A DNA stretch of 64,000 nucleotides from Stenotrophomonas sp. SAU14A_NAIMI4_5 (GCF_003086795.1 NZ_CP026003.1:2314777-2378776), one strand, 5' to 3'. Shown: positions 9,342-18,655, numbered from the stretch's first letter. A program made the numbers and translations. Notes: generated by a model from the sequence alone, not told the origin.

Positions 9342-9818
9342 ATGCCGCACCATGAAAAGATCGCCTTGTCCGGCGTTGTTGAACACGTGTTCGCCCACCG
9401 CTTCACTCTGCTCGCGGACGGCCAGCCTTACCTGGCCGATCTGGGCCCGAAAGGCGCTGAAACTTTCGCCATCAAGCCCGGCTTGGCCGTTGTGCTGGAG
9501 GGCGAACGTCGCCCTTCGGAGATCAAGGTACTCAGCATTGCCCGCACCGGTGGCAAGCGGGTGCAGATCGAGCACAAGAAGCCGCACCATGGGCCGGGCC
9601 ATCATGGCGAAAAGCACGTTCAGGCAGACCCGGCCGTCGTCCTGGATGCCGTGAAACAGGCAGGCTGGACATCTGCAGGGGAACCGCAGCGTCACCCCAA
9701 GCACTTTGAAGTGCTGGCCCGCCAGAAGGGTGGCGACTGGATGGAGCTGCACGTGGACTTCGCCGGCGGGATCTACAAGCAGAAGCCCGCCGCTGCGGAC
9801 AAATGGGATATTGCGTGA
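9342..9818 (+). CDS. Uncharacterised two-part protein with a His-rich linker, 158 aa
   Basis: Not recognised as a named family. Residues ~1-70 look like a small beta-barrel/OB-like unit (LSGVVEHVFAHRFTLL ... KVLSIART). A basic, His-rich linker (KKPHHGPGHHGEKH) follows. The C-terminal ~60 residues (VVLDAVKQAGWTSAGEPQRHP ... WMELHVDFAGGIYKQKP) read like a small alpha+beta fold. AGGAG stands eight bases before the ATG. It ends just before a strong terminator, and may share a transcript with the LOV kinase 123 bp upstream. The histidines might bind metal; that is only a guess. Confidence 0.75.
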   Translation: MPHHEKIALSGVVEHVFAHRFTLLADGQPYLADLGPKGAETFAIKPGLAVVLEGERRPSEIKVLSIARTGGKRVQIEHKKPHHGPGHHGEKHVQADPAVVLDAVKQAGWTSAGEPQRHPKHFEVLARQKGGDWMELHVDFAGGIYKQKPAAADKWDIA

Positions 9819-9824
9819 ACAACG

Positions 9825-9848
9825 GAAGCCCCGCGAAAGCGGGGCTTC
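9825..9848. terminator. Bidirectional intrinsic terminator between the His-linker gene and glgX
   Basis: A perfect 10-bp stem (GAAGCCCCGC / GCGGGGCTTC) closed by a GAAA tetraloop and followed by TTTG on the plus strand. It separates two convergent genes (ends at 9818 and 9859), so it can serve both. Confidence 0.85.
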
Positions 9849-9858
9849 TTTGCGTGGC

Positions 9859-12003
9859 TCAGCCAGCAGTCGCTGCCCCGCAACGGAAGACGGTGAGACT
9901 GCGCGGTGGGGCGAGGAAGTGACCGGCGCCCAGCACGTCCTGCTCACCCGCAAGCCCAGCATCGGTGGACAGCAGCATCGACCAGCTGAGCGAGGCCCCC
10001 TCGTCATCAGGGAGCGTGAAATCCACACCCTCGTGGTAGGCGTTGATCACCACCAGCAAGCTCGCGTCGCTGGCATGCTCGCGCACGCCTGATGCCTGTG
10101 CCCTGCCCTCCAGCAGCAGTCCGACCGAGCGCGCGCCCGCGTCATTCCAGTCCTCATCGGTCATCTCCCTGCCTGCGGGATTCAGCCAGGTCAGGTCGCG
10201 CACATCGGCCTGTTCGTTGTACTGGCCGTTGAGGAACCGGCCGCGGGTCAGGATCGGATGGCTTTGGCGCAGGGCCAGCACATCGCGGACGAACTGGGCC
10301 AGTCGGCCCTCGGTGGTGTCGCGTTCCCAATCAATCCAGGCTGTTTCGTTGTCCTGGCAATAGGTGTTGTTGTTGCCGCCCTGCGTCTGCGCCCGCTCGT
10401 CGCCGGCCAGCATCATCGGTGTACCCTGCGAAAGCAGCAGCGTCGCCAGCAGGTTGCGCATCTGCTGCTCGCGCAGCGCGTTGATGCCTGGATCGTCGGT
10501 TGGTCCCTCGGCGCCGTGGTTGCAGGACGAATCGTTGTTGGAACCATCACGATTCTCTTCGCCGTTGGCATCGTTGTGCTTTTCGTTGTAGCTGACGAGA
10601 TCATTGAGCGTGAACCCGTCGTGCGCCGTGATGAAGTTGACCGATGCCCACGGTCGGCGGCCGCGTCGGTCGAACAGGTCCGCCGAGCCGGTGAGCCGCG
10701 TAGCAAACTCGGCAAGCTTGCCCTCGTCACCCTTCCAGAAGCTGCGCACGGTGTCTCGGAACTTGTCATTCCACTCTGCCCAGCCCGGCGGGAAGTGCCC
10801 GACCTGGTAGCCGCCAGGTCCGCAATCCCACGGCTCGGCAATCAGCTTGACCTGGCTGAGCAGCGGGTCCTGGCCAACCGCATCAAGGAAGCCGCCGCGC
10901 TGGTCGAATCCCGTCGGGTCGCGCCCCAGGATGGTTGCGAGGTCGAAGCGGAAGCCGTCGACGTGCATTTCCTGCGCCCAGTAACGCAGGGAATCGCAGA
11001 CGAAACGGATGGCCTGCAGGTTGCTCAGGTTGAAGGTGTTACCGGTGCCGGTATCGTTGATGTAATAGCGCTTGTCCTCGGCCAGGCGATAGTAGCTGGC
11101 ATTGTCGATACCCTTGAAAGACAGCGTCGGCCCGAGCTCGTTGCCTTCGGCGGTGTGGTTGTAGACCACGTCCATGAAGACCTCCAGACCTTTCCCGTGC
11201 ATGGCCTTGACCATGTCGCGGAACTCGTCGCGGTGGCCGCTGGCCAGGTAGCGGCGCTTGGGCGCGAAGAAGGCCAGCGTGTTGTAGCCCCAGTAATTGC
11301 GCAGGCCCTTTTCCAGCAGGTAGTTGTCGTCGAGATAGGCGTGGACCGGCAGCAGCTCCACGGCGGTCACACCCAGGCCGTGGATGTAATCCAGCACGGC
11401 AGGCTGGGCGAGACCGGCACAGGTTCCTCGCACGTCCTCGCCTACCTCGGGATGGCGCTGGGTGTAACCACGCACGTGGGTCTCGTAAACGACCGTGCGG
11501 TTCCAGGGCGTGAGCAGGCGCTCATCCCCTTCCCAGTCATAGGTGTCTTCCACCACCACGGCCTTGGGCATGAACGGTGCGCTGTCACGTTCATCAAAGC
11601 TGAGGTCGCCGTCGGGGTGGCCGATGGTGTAGCCGTAGAGCTCATCCGCCCAGGTCAGATCGCCATCGACCTCGCGTGCGTAGGGGTCCAGCAGCAGCTT
11701 ATGGTGATTGAAACGATGGCCCTCCGCCGGGGCGTAAGGCCCATGCACCCGGTAGCCGTAGCGTTGGCCTGGCTTTACCTCGGGAAGGTAGCCGTGCCAG
11801 ATCTCGTTGGTGTACTCGGGCAACTCGATGCGCTGCTCGTTACCCTGATCATCGAAGAGGCACAGCTCGACTTTGGTGGCGTGTGCACTGAAGAGCGCGA
11901 AGTTCGTGCCTTGGCCATCGAAAGAGGCGCCTTGGGGGAACGGACGCCCTTCGCGGACGCGGGACGGGGTGGCGTAGCGTGTGGATCTGACCTGGTCGCG
12001 CAT
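9859..12003 (-). CDS. glgX: Glycogen debranching enzyme GlgX, 714 aa
   Basis: Isoamylase-type GH13 enzyme that removes alpha-1,6 branches from phosphorylase-limited glycogen in the cytoplasm. A CBM48-like N-terminus ([27 protein letters not shown]) precedes the TIM barrel with [24 protein letters not shown] (nucleophile Asp), LIAEPWDCG (acid/base Glu) and [21 protein letters not shown]. The [13 protein letters not shown] stretch is typical of GlgX. The length matches the usual ~700. No other glycogen gene is adjacent, so it is an isolated member of the pathway; the GH15 enzyme lies 3.3 kb away on the other strand. Confidence 0.93.
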   Translation of the reverse strand: MRDQVRSTRYATPSRVREGRPFPQGASFDGQGTNFALFSAHATKVELCLFDDQGNEQRIELPEYTNEIWHGYLPEVKPGQRYGYRVHGPYAPAEGHRFNHHKLLLDPYAREVDGDLTWADELYGYTIGHPDGDLSFDERDSAPFMPKAVVVEDTYDWEGDERLLTPWNRTVVYETHVRGYTQRHPEVGEDVRGTCAGLAQPAVLDYIHGLGVTAVELLPVHAYLDDNYLLEKGLRNYWGYNTLAFFAPKRRYLASGHRDEFRDMVKAMHGKGLEVFMDVVYNHTAEGNELGPTLSFKGIDNASYYRLAEDKRYYINDTGTGNTFNLSNLQAIRFVCDSLRYWAQEMHVDGFRFDLATILGRDPTGFDQRGGFLDAVGQDPLLSQVKLIAEPWDCGPGGYQVGHFPPGWAEWNDKFRDTVRSFWKGDEGKLAEFATRLTGSADLFDRRGRRPWASVNFITAHDGFTLNDLVSYNEKHNDANGEENRDGSNNDSSCNHGAEGPTDDPGINALREQQMRNLLATLLLSQGTPMMLAGDERAQTQGGNNNTYCQDNETAWIDWERDTTEGRLAQFVRDVLALRQSHPILTRGRFLNGQYNEQADVRDLTWLNPAGREMTDEDWNDAGARSVGLLLEGRAQASGVREHASDASLLVVINAYHEGVDFTLPDDEGASLSWSMLLSTDAGLAGEQDVLGAGHFLAPPRSLTVFRCGAATAG

Positions 12004-12129
12004 GGGGGATGCTCTGTGTTCCGGTTGCGGGCTTGCAGCCGGGGAGTCGGGAGCATCCCGGTCCGTCTGTAGAGGCCGTGTGGCGGCGGCATCACGCGGA
12101 TTTGCAGTGGATCCAGATTGCTGAAGATT

Positions 12130-12432
12130 TCAGGATTCCGATTCTCCGGATGCCGATGGACGCCCAGAGGTTGGCAGGCTGTCAAAGACGCCCTGGCCTA
12201 TGGCCTGGCGATTGCTGCAGTGGGTGCAGCTGACAACGGCGCCACCGGAAATCGCCGTCAGCCCCAGCGGCTCGCGCGCGACAAAGTCGCTGTCGCAGGC
12301 ATGACAGTGAGCATGCACCGTCACAATGCGGGGTCCCGCCCCGCGCTCCTTGTCGCATTCAACCCGGTCCAGTCGAAACCGGCCTGTTTCGCCGGCTGCA
12401 CCGCAGCTGTAGTGTCCCTCTCGCTCGCACAT
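12130..12432 (-). CDS. Small putative zinc-ribbon protein, 100 aa (doubtful)
   Basis: A short frame upstream of glgX and read in the same direction. It holds two knuckle-like Cys pairs (CHAC ... CTHC, about 26 residues apart) plus three other Cys, which would fit a treble-clef or ribbon zinc site. The C-terminus is Ser/Gly-rich. No ribosome-binding site is visible before the ATG at 12432, and an overlapping plus-strand frame covers the same DNA. The paired CxxC motifs are the main reason to think it real. Confidence 0.45.
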   Translation of the reverse strand: MCEREGHYSCGAAGETGRFRLDRVECDKERGAGPRIVTVHAHCHACDSDFVAREPLGLTAISGGAVVSCTHCSNRQAIGQGVFDSLPTSGRPSASGESES

Positions 12433-12611
12433 GTGATGTCCAGCCGTGATGTTTGCCGCAGCATCCCGGTTATGGGGAGAACGTGGCGTGCTGCACCGTT
12501 GATCCCCGCGTGAAGCCGCGTCGAGCGACGGCGGCCTATCAGCCGGAAATGGACAAGCGTGGACCGGCGGGAAGGAGTACCTTGAATCCTCGAACCTGAC
12601 CGGACTGACCC

Positions 12612-13019
12612 ATGTTGCGTGCTGTTGCCTACCGAAGCGTCGCTGTGCCGGGCATTGATGCCCCCCGCCTAGAACGCATCGTGCACGGCGCCCAGCGCTT
12701 CAACCGGATGGCGGGCGTCACCGGCGCAATGCTGTTTGATGGCGCCCGCTTCCTGCAGTACATCGAAGGGCCGGAGGATGGTATCGAGGGTGCCATCGGC
12801 CGTATCAGGTCCAGCAGTGACCATGAGCGGCTGCATATGCTTGGCGACAGTGTGATCGAAACCCGTCGATTCCCGTCCTGGGATATGAGCTGCCTGATGC
12901 AACCCAATACCGTACTCGATCGCCTGTTCGTTGCGCCTTGGGGAAGCATGGACCGTTCGCTGGATCCCGCTGGGAATCCTGTCGGCGGCCTGCTGCTCCT
13001 GCGCCGGTTGATCGATTGA
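12612..13019 (+). CDS. BLUF-domain blue-light photoreceptor, 135 aa
   Basis: A stand-alone BLUF protein. All positions that build the FAD photocycle site are present: Tyr7 in AYRSV, Asn31 in RFNRMAGVTGAML, Gln49 in RFLQYIEG, and Trp90/Met92 in RRFPSWDMS. BLUF proteins bind FAD non-covalently and signal by rearranging the flavin hydrogen-bond network. With no output domain fused, this one must act by protein-protein contact, for example on a c-di-GMP enzyme or regulator. An HTH regulator gene is convergent 68 bp away and an EAL phosphodiesterase lies 3.4 kb downstream. It is the second blue-light receptor type within 5 kb of the LOV kinase. Confidence 0.9.
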   Translation: MLRAVAYRSVAVPGIDAPRLERIVHGAQRFNRMAGVTGAMLFDGARFLQYIEGPEDGIEGAIGRIRSSSDHERLHMLGDSVIETRRFPSWDMSCLMQPNTVLDRLFVAPWGSMDRSLDPAGNPVGGLLLLRRLID

Positions 13020-13086
13020 CCTGAAAACGGCAGAGACAGCGTTTCAGCGCAGGGATGCATATCGATGGCAACAGGCCAGTAACCCT

Positions 13087-13446
13087 TCAATCCAAGGCCA
13101 CAGTGAAACGTGTGGCCAACGCGGACGCGACCACTGCACCACGATGCCGCTTCAGCTCAACCAGTCCATAGCCCTGCATCATCTTCAGCGTGCGCGAGAG
13201 ACTGGACACCCTGCGCCCGCTCAGCTCTGCGAGTTCGGTCAACGATTGCGGCTGGCGCTTGTGCAACAACTGCAGGAGTTGGCGGTTCTCATCGCTCAGC
13301 ACTGCGGCCAGTGAGGACAGCGATGCAAAGACGATCGTATCGGGCAGATGTTGCGGCGGTGAGGATCGCCCTTCCCGCTCGCCGCCGATGATGCATCGCC
13401 GGCAGTCGGTCGTGGGCTGGGTTGAGGGGCTGTCTGGTTCTGCCAT
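13087..13446 (-). CDS. MarR-like winged-helix regulator, HVO_A0114/COG4190-like, 119 aa
   Basis: The C-terminal ~85 residues match small single-winged-helix proteins: VFASLSSLAAVLSDENRQLL, then the helix-turn-helix SLTELAELSGRRVSSLSRTLKMM, then the wing GYGLVELKRHRG. The first ~35 residues are polar and carry a CRRC pair. The start at Met 13446 is tentative; the frame is open to 13518 without a clear ribosome-binding site for either. It probably binds DNA as a dimer. The target is unknown; its convergent neighbour is the BLUF gene, and no obvious toxin-antitoxin partner is present. Confidence 0.7.
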   Translation of the reverse strand: MAEPDSPSTQPTTDCRRCIIGGEREGRSSPPQHLPDTIVFASLSSLAAVLSDENRQLLQLLHKRQPQSLTELAELSGRRVSSLSRTLKMMQGYGLVELKRHRGAVVASALATRFTVALD

Positions 13447-13567
13447 GGAAGCGCGATCGTTCGTGCGGTATCGCAGCGTCGCGCCTCGCATCTGGCTGGG
13501 ATTGAACAAACGGCGCAAAGGTACGGTCGGGGGCTGTGCCGCACGGTTTGCCGGTCAGCAGCCGGCC

Positions 13568-14875
13568 CTACCGGGCTTTATTGGGAAGCAGCTGCTCGGC
13601 CAGGCCGCGATAGATCGGCACCGGGCACACCAGCCCGGACACTGCACGGGCGATCAGCACCGTGGCCAGGATCGGCAGAAGGAGGTCACCGCTGTCGGTC
13701 AGCTCAAGCGAGATCACCGCCGACGTCAGCGGCGCCTGGGTCACGCCGGTGAGGTAGGCGCACATGCCCAGCAGCACGAACGCGCGCGGGTCGACCGCGG
13801 GCATCAGTGCGGCCAGGTTGTGCCCGATGCCGGCGCCCACGGCCAGTGCCGGCGAGAAAAGGCCGCCGGGAATGCCTGCAATGTACGAAGCCAGGTTGGC
13901 GACTAGTTTCATCAAGCCGAACTCGTGGCCCACCTCGGCGTGGCCCTGCACCAGGCTGCGTGCCTGCTCATAGCCGGTGCCGTATGCACCATCGCCGAAC
14001 GCCGCAGCCAAGCCAACCACCACCAGCCCACAACCTGCAGCGAGCAGCACCGGGTGCCGTTGCCGCAGCGTGCCCAGCCAGCGCGGGCGGCCGGCAACAC
14101 TGGCCAGCACCAGGCGGGCGAAGACCCCGCCCAACAGGCCGGCCACTACTCCGCACATCAGAATGGCCAACCAGGCCTGGCCCAGCGGCATACGCGCAGT
14201 CACGTGGCCGAAGTAGGTGTAATTGCCCAGGAGGCCCAGCGAAACCACACCGCCCACGATGACCGCGGTCAACAGCGTGCCCGAGAACCGATGCTCGAAG
14301 CGCCCGCTCAACTCTTCAATGGCGAACACGATGCCCGCCAACGGTGTATTGAAGGCAGCAGCGATGCCCGCCGCACCGCCTGCGAGCAGGAAGTGGGAAA
14401 GCTCCTTCGGGTCCTTGAAGCCGAACCAGCGGCCGAACAGATACATCAGGCTGGCGCCGACGTGGACGGTGGGGCCCTCGCGGCCAACCGATGCGCCACC
14501 GAGCAGGGAGAGCGAGGTCAACAGGAGTTTGCCGGCGGAAACGCCGGGTGAGAGATTGACCTGCCGGAAGGTCTCATCGGGCTTTTCCAGCGCGGCGATG
14601 ACCTGGGGAATGCCGCTTCCCCGGGTCGGGCGCAGGGCGCCGCTGGTCAGCCAGGCCAGTAGCGCGAAGATACCCGGTGTGAGCAGCAGCGCCCACCACG
14701 GTGAGTGGTCGATGGCGCGCTGGAACAGGCCGAACGCCGCGTCGCTGGCCTTGGCGAACAGGATGGCGACCAGCGCGACGGCGACTGCGCCGATCCACTG
14801 CGCGGCGCGGCGACGCCAGGCCTCGCTGCGCAGGTGGCCGGCCAGAGAGGCCTGGATGCGGCGGAACGGGTTCAT
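13568..14875 (-). CDS. CLC-family chloride channel/antiporter, 435 aa
   Basis: Inner-membrane protein with about ten hydrophobic helices and the CLC selectivity motifs: GSGIPQV, GREGPTVHVGAS (the GREGP filter with the gating Glu) and GIPGGLFSPALAVGAGIG. AFNTPLAGIVFAIEEL, near the second motif, is a CLC signature. Bacterial members exchange chloride for protons and aid acid resistance, or act as fluoride exporters; the GREGP motif favours the chloride type. It lacks C-terminal CBS domains. The start at 14875 gives MNPFRRIQ, which fits the family better than the upstream in-frame Met at 14932. Confidence 0.9.
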   Translation of the reverse strand: MNPFRRIQASLAGHLRSEAWRRRAAQWIGAVAVALVAILFAKASDAAFGLFQRAIDHSPWWALLLTPGIFALLAWLTSGALRPTRGSGIPQVIAALEKPDETFRQVNLSPGVSAGKLLLTSLSLLGGASVGREGPTVHVGASLMYLFGRWFGFKDPKELSHFLLAGGAAGIAAAFNTPLAGIVFAIEELSGRFEHRFSGTLLTAVIVGGVVSLGLLGNYTYFGHVTARMPLGQAWLAILMCGVVAGLLGGVFARLVLASVAGRPRWLGTLRQRHPVLLAAGCGLVVVGLAAAFGDGAYGTGYEQARSLVQGHAEVGHEFGLMKLVANLASYIAGIPGGLFSPALAVGAGIGHNLAALMPAVDPRAFVLLGMCAYLTGVTQAPLTSAVISLELTDSGDLLLPILATVLIARAVSGLVCPVPIYRGLAEQLLPNKAR

Positions 14876-15092
14876 GCGGACCAGTATGGTCAGTCTCGGT
14901 CGCCCGGGAAAGCAGGTGCCGTGGCGGCCCACCTTGCGGCATGCGGTGGTTGGGCCGGGAACATCTGGCGCCAGCCACTACCAGTGCGTGGCGTTACAGC
15001 CCTGGGTCCGACAGTCCCGGTTGATCATTCGGACGACGTCCCAGCAGCCAATGGAGACCGCTGGGGCGCGCGTGCGGCAGGCGCAATGGCTG

Positions 15093-16325
15093 TCAGGACT
15101 TGGGTTCGGGCGCCAGGATGCGCTGTTTCGCAGCCTCAAACTCGGCCTCGCTGAGCACGCCGCTGGCCTTCAGGTCTGATAGTTTCTTCAGCTCGTCAGC
15201 CAATGAGGACGCGGCCCCGCTGCTGGCCGGCGTCGCCCTGGCTGCCGCTGTCTCCACCGGAGCTGGCGGCAGGAGCTGCGCTCCCTTGGCGCACTGCGTG
15301 GCCAGGATGTCGTAGTCCCCACCGTTGCCAAGTTCCAGGTACTTGACCACCCCGCTCTCGCCAAGGACCACAACAAAGGCACTGGTGCCGGCATAGCCGC
15401 CCATGCGGTTCCTGGCATTGACGGTACCGCAGGTCCAATAGCCTTCGACTTCCTTCTGGAACATCGGCCGCCAGGCTCCCTCGAGGAAGCCGTAGGGCAT
15501 GTCGATACGGGCGGAATCCGGGTCGATCAACCTTGCGCGTACCGCGCGCTCGGTCACCTGGCGATACATCGCGAAATCCGGTTCGGAGTCTTTGTAAAGC
15601 GTCTCTCCGCCCGGCCACTGCTCGGTTGCCCGGACAAGCGTCCGATAGCGGTCAGCCCCCATCGCCTGAGTGATCTGCGCTTGCCCACGGCGCAACGAGC
15701 CAAGCACGCGCTCGCGCATCGGCCGGCTCCAGTGTGCTTCGGCGATGGCATCCTGCAGCGCGACGTAGCGGGCTCCCGCAAGCTGGCGCTCCTGAGTGCC
15801 CTTGGTGGCTGCAAGGCAGCGGAACCTCATCTCCGAACCGAAAGCGCCCTGATCGTCGCGCTCTCCAAGGATGGCGGCGCACTCCTGCGGCTTGCCACGC
15901 GCAGCGGCATCCAGGCCGGCCAGCAGGTTTTCGATGCGGGGCCGGGAATTACCGCAGACCAGCGGAACTTCGCTCTTCGCACCATTGCGCTCGATCGCGA
16001 GCGGGATGGTGGAGCCCGGTGAGAGGGTCTTGAGGATGGCAACCGCCGTGGAGGTAGCCTGCCCGGTGATTTCCTTGCCATTGACGGAAAGAAGCCGATC
16101 GCCCAGCCTCAGTACCTCGGTGTTGTACGTACCGACCACGACGGCAGCGTCATCCAGCCGAGCGCCCAGGTCGCACCTGTCCATCGGCTCGCCGCCAGCC
16201 CGGAGTGTCTGCGCCGCCTCTTTGGCAAGCGCTTTTACTTCTTTGCCACTCTGCGCCGCGCAGGTACCAGACACGGCAAGAGCCGACGCCAGGAGAACCG
16301 AATAGTGGAAAACATCCTTGAACAC
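15093..16325 (-). CDS. Exported PDZ-SHOCT protein, 410 aa
   Basis: A GTG start at 16325 is supported by AGGGGGA just upstream and gives a signal peptide (hydrophobic LLASALAVSGTCA then AQ). Residues ~45-110 form a PDZ-like unit (VVVGTYNTEVLRLGDRLLSVNGKEI). The middle ~250 residues are not recognised and contain four or five scattered cysteines. The last ~35 residues (SLADELKKLSDLKASGVLSEAEF) are a SHOCT domain, a short helical pair thought to mediate oligomerisation. No protease triad is seen, so it is more likely a binding or scaffold protein of the periplasm than an enzyme. It stands alone between intergenic gaps. Confidence 0.75.
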   Translation of the reverse strand: MFKDVFHYSVLLASALAVSGTCAAQSGKEVKALAKEAAQTLRAGGEPMDRCDLGARLDDAAVVVGTYNTEVLRLGDRLLSVNGKEITGQATSTAVAILKTLSPGSTIPLAIERNGAKSEVPLVCGNSRPRIENLLAGLDAAARGKPQECAAILGERDDQGAFGSEMRFRCLAATKGTQERQLAGARYVALQDAIAEAHWSRPMRERVLGSLRRGQAQITQAMGADRYRTLVRATEQWPGGETLYKDSEPDFAMYRQVTERAVRARLIDPDSARIDMPYGFLEGAWRPMFQKEVEGYWTCGTVNARNRMGGYAGTSAFVVVLGESGVVKYLELGNGGDYDILATQCAKGAQLLPPAPVETAAARATPASSGAASSLADELKKLSDLKASGVLSEAEFEAAKQRILAPEPKS

Positions 16326-16414
16326 AAACTCCCCCTGATAAATCAATCGCACCTCGTGTGCTGCGCGATTGTAGCTGCGGACGCGAGCTATCTCACCTGC
16401 TGCAGCTGAGGGCT

Positions 16415-17782
16415 CTAGCCAGCGCTGCGGGGCACCACCAGACAGTGGCCTCTCAGCCAGCTGGCCAGTTCCGCCTTCGGCATCGGCTTTGCAAACAGAT
16501 AGCCCTGGAAGTGATCACAACCCAGGCCCACCAGCAGGTCACGCTGCGCGCTGGTTTCCACGCCTTCGGCCAGCGCGCTCATGCCCATCACCTGGGAAAT
16601 CTCCACGATCTTGCCCAGCAGGTGCTGCGCGCGCTCCTGGGTGGTGGCCTCGTCGACGAAGTTGCGGTCGATCTTCAACTTGCGTACCGGCAGCGTGCGC
16701 AACGTGGACAGGCCGGAGAAACCGGTGCCGAAGTCGTCCAGCGCCCAGGTCACGCCCAGCGCTTCCAGCGCCTTCATCTTCTCGATCGTCTCAGCGGTTT
16801 CCGCCGACAGTGCCGACTCGGTCAGTTCCAGCTCGATCAACGCCGGGTTTACCCCCGCCTCGCGGATGACGGCGCTGATGGCCGCAACGAAGCTCTCATC
16901 CAGCAGTTGGATGGGGCTGATGTTGACCGCAACCCGCAGGTCGCGGGTCTCTGCCTGGCCAGACCACTGCGCCAGCAGATCACAGGCCTGGCGCAGCACC
17001 TCAAGCCCGATGTCCCGGATCGCGCCGCTCTCCTCGGCCTGCGCAATGAAGGCACCCGGCGGCAGCAGTTCGCCCGAAGGACGCCGCCAGCGCACCAGCG
17101 CTTCCACGCCGGTCACCACACCATTGCCGCGCACCTGCGGCTGGTAGTGCACTTCGATCTCACCGTTGCGCACTGAACGACCCAGCTCGCGCTCCAGGCG
17201 CAGCCGGTTGCCGATGTCCTTGCGGTAGATCGCAAAAATCGCGGCCAGCAGGGTCATCGAGATGACCGTATTGGAGCGGGCGCCCCACACGCGCACTTCG
17301 ATTGGCGGCGAGGTGCCGGGCGCCAGGAAATCCAGCGCGCCGATAGCAAACGCTGCGAACGTGGCCAGGCAGACCAGCGGGAACACCAGTGAGCCATAGC
17401 GCTCGCGCGCATCGAAGGTGAAAGCTGCACCCGCCGCGAGCGGCAGCAGGAACAAGTGTCCCGAGCGCGGCACCCAGGCAATCGGGGCATCGATCACCGC
17501 CACGCCCACCACGGACAGGAAGACGCCGTGGGCGACGATCAACAAAGACGTGGCATCGGCGCGACGGCTGCGCGCCAGGGCGAGAACGCCGACCGCCATC
17601 ACGCCAAGGAAGGGCGCGGCCAGCTCGGCGCGGTCGACGTAGAGGTAGCACGCCGTCCAGCCCAGTCCCAGGAGAATGCATGAGACGCCGGCCAGCTTCA
17701 GAATAGTGCCGATCTTCCTGCGGCGCGGCGCCTCCTGGAACTTCGGCAGGCCCTGCCATTTCCGCGCTGCTCTGTTGGGCAT
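16415..17782 (-). CDS. Membrane-anchored EAL-domain c-di-GMP phosphodiesterase, 455 aa
   Basis: The N-terminal ~190 residues hold several hydrophobic helices forming a membrane sensor of unknown ligand. A complete EAL domain follows at ~200-450: EALVRW at 227-232, a later ELTES, DDFGTGFSGL, KIDRNFV, the EGVET signature and FQGYLFAKPMP. These are the metal- and substrate-binding motifs of active phosphodiesterases that hydrolyse c-di-GMP to pGpG. There is no GGDEF domain, so it should only lower c-di-GMP. It lies in the same 13-kb stretch as the LOV and BLUF genes; BLUF proteins elsewhere often control EAL enzymes. Confidence 0.9.
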   Translation of the reverse strand: MPNRAARKWQGLPKFQEAPRRRKIGTILKLAGVSCILLGLGWTACYLYVDRAELAAPFLGVMAVGVLALARSRRADATSLLIVAHGVFLSVVGVAVIDAPIAWVPRSGHLFLLPLAAGAAFTFDARERYGSLVFPLVCLATFAAFAIGALDFLAPGTSPPIEVRVWGARSNTVISMTLLAAIFAIYRKDIGNRLRLERELGRSVRNGEIEVHYQPQVRGNGVVTGVEALVRWRRPSGELLPPGAFIAQAEESGAIRDIGLEVLRQACDLLAQWSGQAETRDLRVAVNISPIQLLDESFVAAISAVIREAGVNPALIELELTESALSAETAETIEKMKALEALGVTWALDDFGTGFSGLSTLRTLPVRKLKIDRNFVDEATTQERAQHLLGKIVEISQVMGMSALAEGVETSAQRDLLVGLGCDHFQGYLFAKPMPKAELASWLRGHCLVVPRSAG

Positions 17783-18094
17783 CTACCGAAGCATCCTTTT
17801 GGCATCCGGAGCGCGCGTGGTCGCGCCCCGGAGAAAGGTTAGCAAAGGTCGCGCCCCGGCCAAATAGTGTCGATTTTCTGGCGCGGGCCCACCATGCGCC
17901 CGCTGATCCTCGTCACGTCTCGTCAACGTCGTTGAACCATTCAAAAGACGCTTGAAATCCGCTGCATCCAACCGGCATCGATGACACGTAGAGGTAGGCA
18001 CAACGCGCTGCGAAAGCTGCCACTGGCGCGTTATCCGCAGGCACCCCTGCATTCATCAAGAGGCCGAACGGCCTCGTCCAACGAGGAAACGAAC
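17783..18094. other. 312-bp intergenic region, divergent promoters
   Basis: Lies between the divergent EAL gene and the fasciclin gene and should contain both promoters. I see no convincing gene, hairpin or known operator. An open minus-strand frame (to 18052) lacks a ribosome-binding site and homology. Confidence 0.5.
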
Positions 18095-18655
18095 ATGCGT
18101 AGCCAGATCCAGCGTCTTGCCATTGCCGCGGGTATTACGGTCGCCTGTACCGCACCTGCAGTGTTTGCCGCCGACAACCCGATGGTGGGCGGGGCACCGA
18201 TGTATGCCAACAAGACCATCGTGGAAAATGCCTCCACGGCCAAGAACCTCAGCACCTTGGTGGCTGCGGTGAAGGCCGCCGGCCTGGTCGATACGCTGAG
18301 CGGCAAGGGCCCGTTCACCGTGTTCGCGCCCGCCAACGAGGCCTTCGAAAAGCTGCCGGCCGGTACCGTGGATACGCTGCTGAAGCCTGAAAACAAGGCC
18401 AAGCTGACCAAGCTGCTGACCTACCACGTGGTATCGGGCACCTACACCTCGACCCAGCTGACCGCCGCCGCCCGCAGCCACGGTGGCACCAGCACGCTGA
18501 AGACCGTGCAGGGCGAGCCGCTGACGGTGAAGCTGCAGGATGGCAAGGTCTGGGTGATCGATGCCAAGGGCGGCAAGGCCTCGGTGACGACCGCTGATGT
18601 CATGCAGTCCAACGGCGTGGTGCATGTGGTCGACAGTGTGTTGATGCCGAAGTGA
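18095..18655 (+). CDS. Secreted fasciclin (FAS1) domain protein, 186 aa
   Basis: Signal peptide MRSQIQRLAIAAGITVACTA ending near AVFAAD, then one FAS1 domain: NLSTLVAAVKAAGLVDTL, the H1 motif GPFTVFAPANEAFEKLPAGTV, YHVVSGTY and the H2-type end SNGVVHVVDSVLMPK. FAS1 proteins mediate adhesion or cell-surface contacts. The ATG at 18095 is preceded by GAGGAAACGAAC. Single-domain secreted versions of this length are common in Proteobacteria. It is followed directly by a terminator-like hairpin, so it is probably monocistronic. Confidence 0.9.
   Translation: MRSQIQRLAIAAGITVACTAPAVFAADNPMVGGAPMYANKTIVENASTAKNLSTLVAAVKAAGLVDTLSGKGPFTVFAPANEAFEKLPAGTVDTLLKPENKAKLTKLLTYHVVSGTYTSTQLTAAARSHGGTSTLKTVQGEPLTVKLQDGKVWVIDAKGGKASVTTADVMQSNGVVHVVDSVLMPK

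Noticed and set aside
7476..10028. An 850-codon minus-strand frame opposite the LOV kinase
   Set aside because: Crosses an intergenic terminator and several genes; antisense artefact of GC bias.
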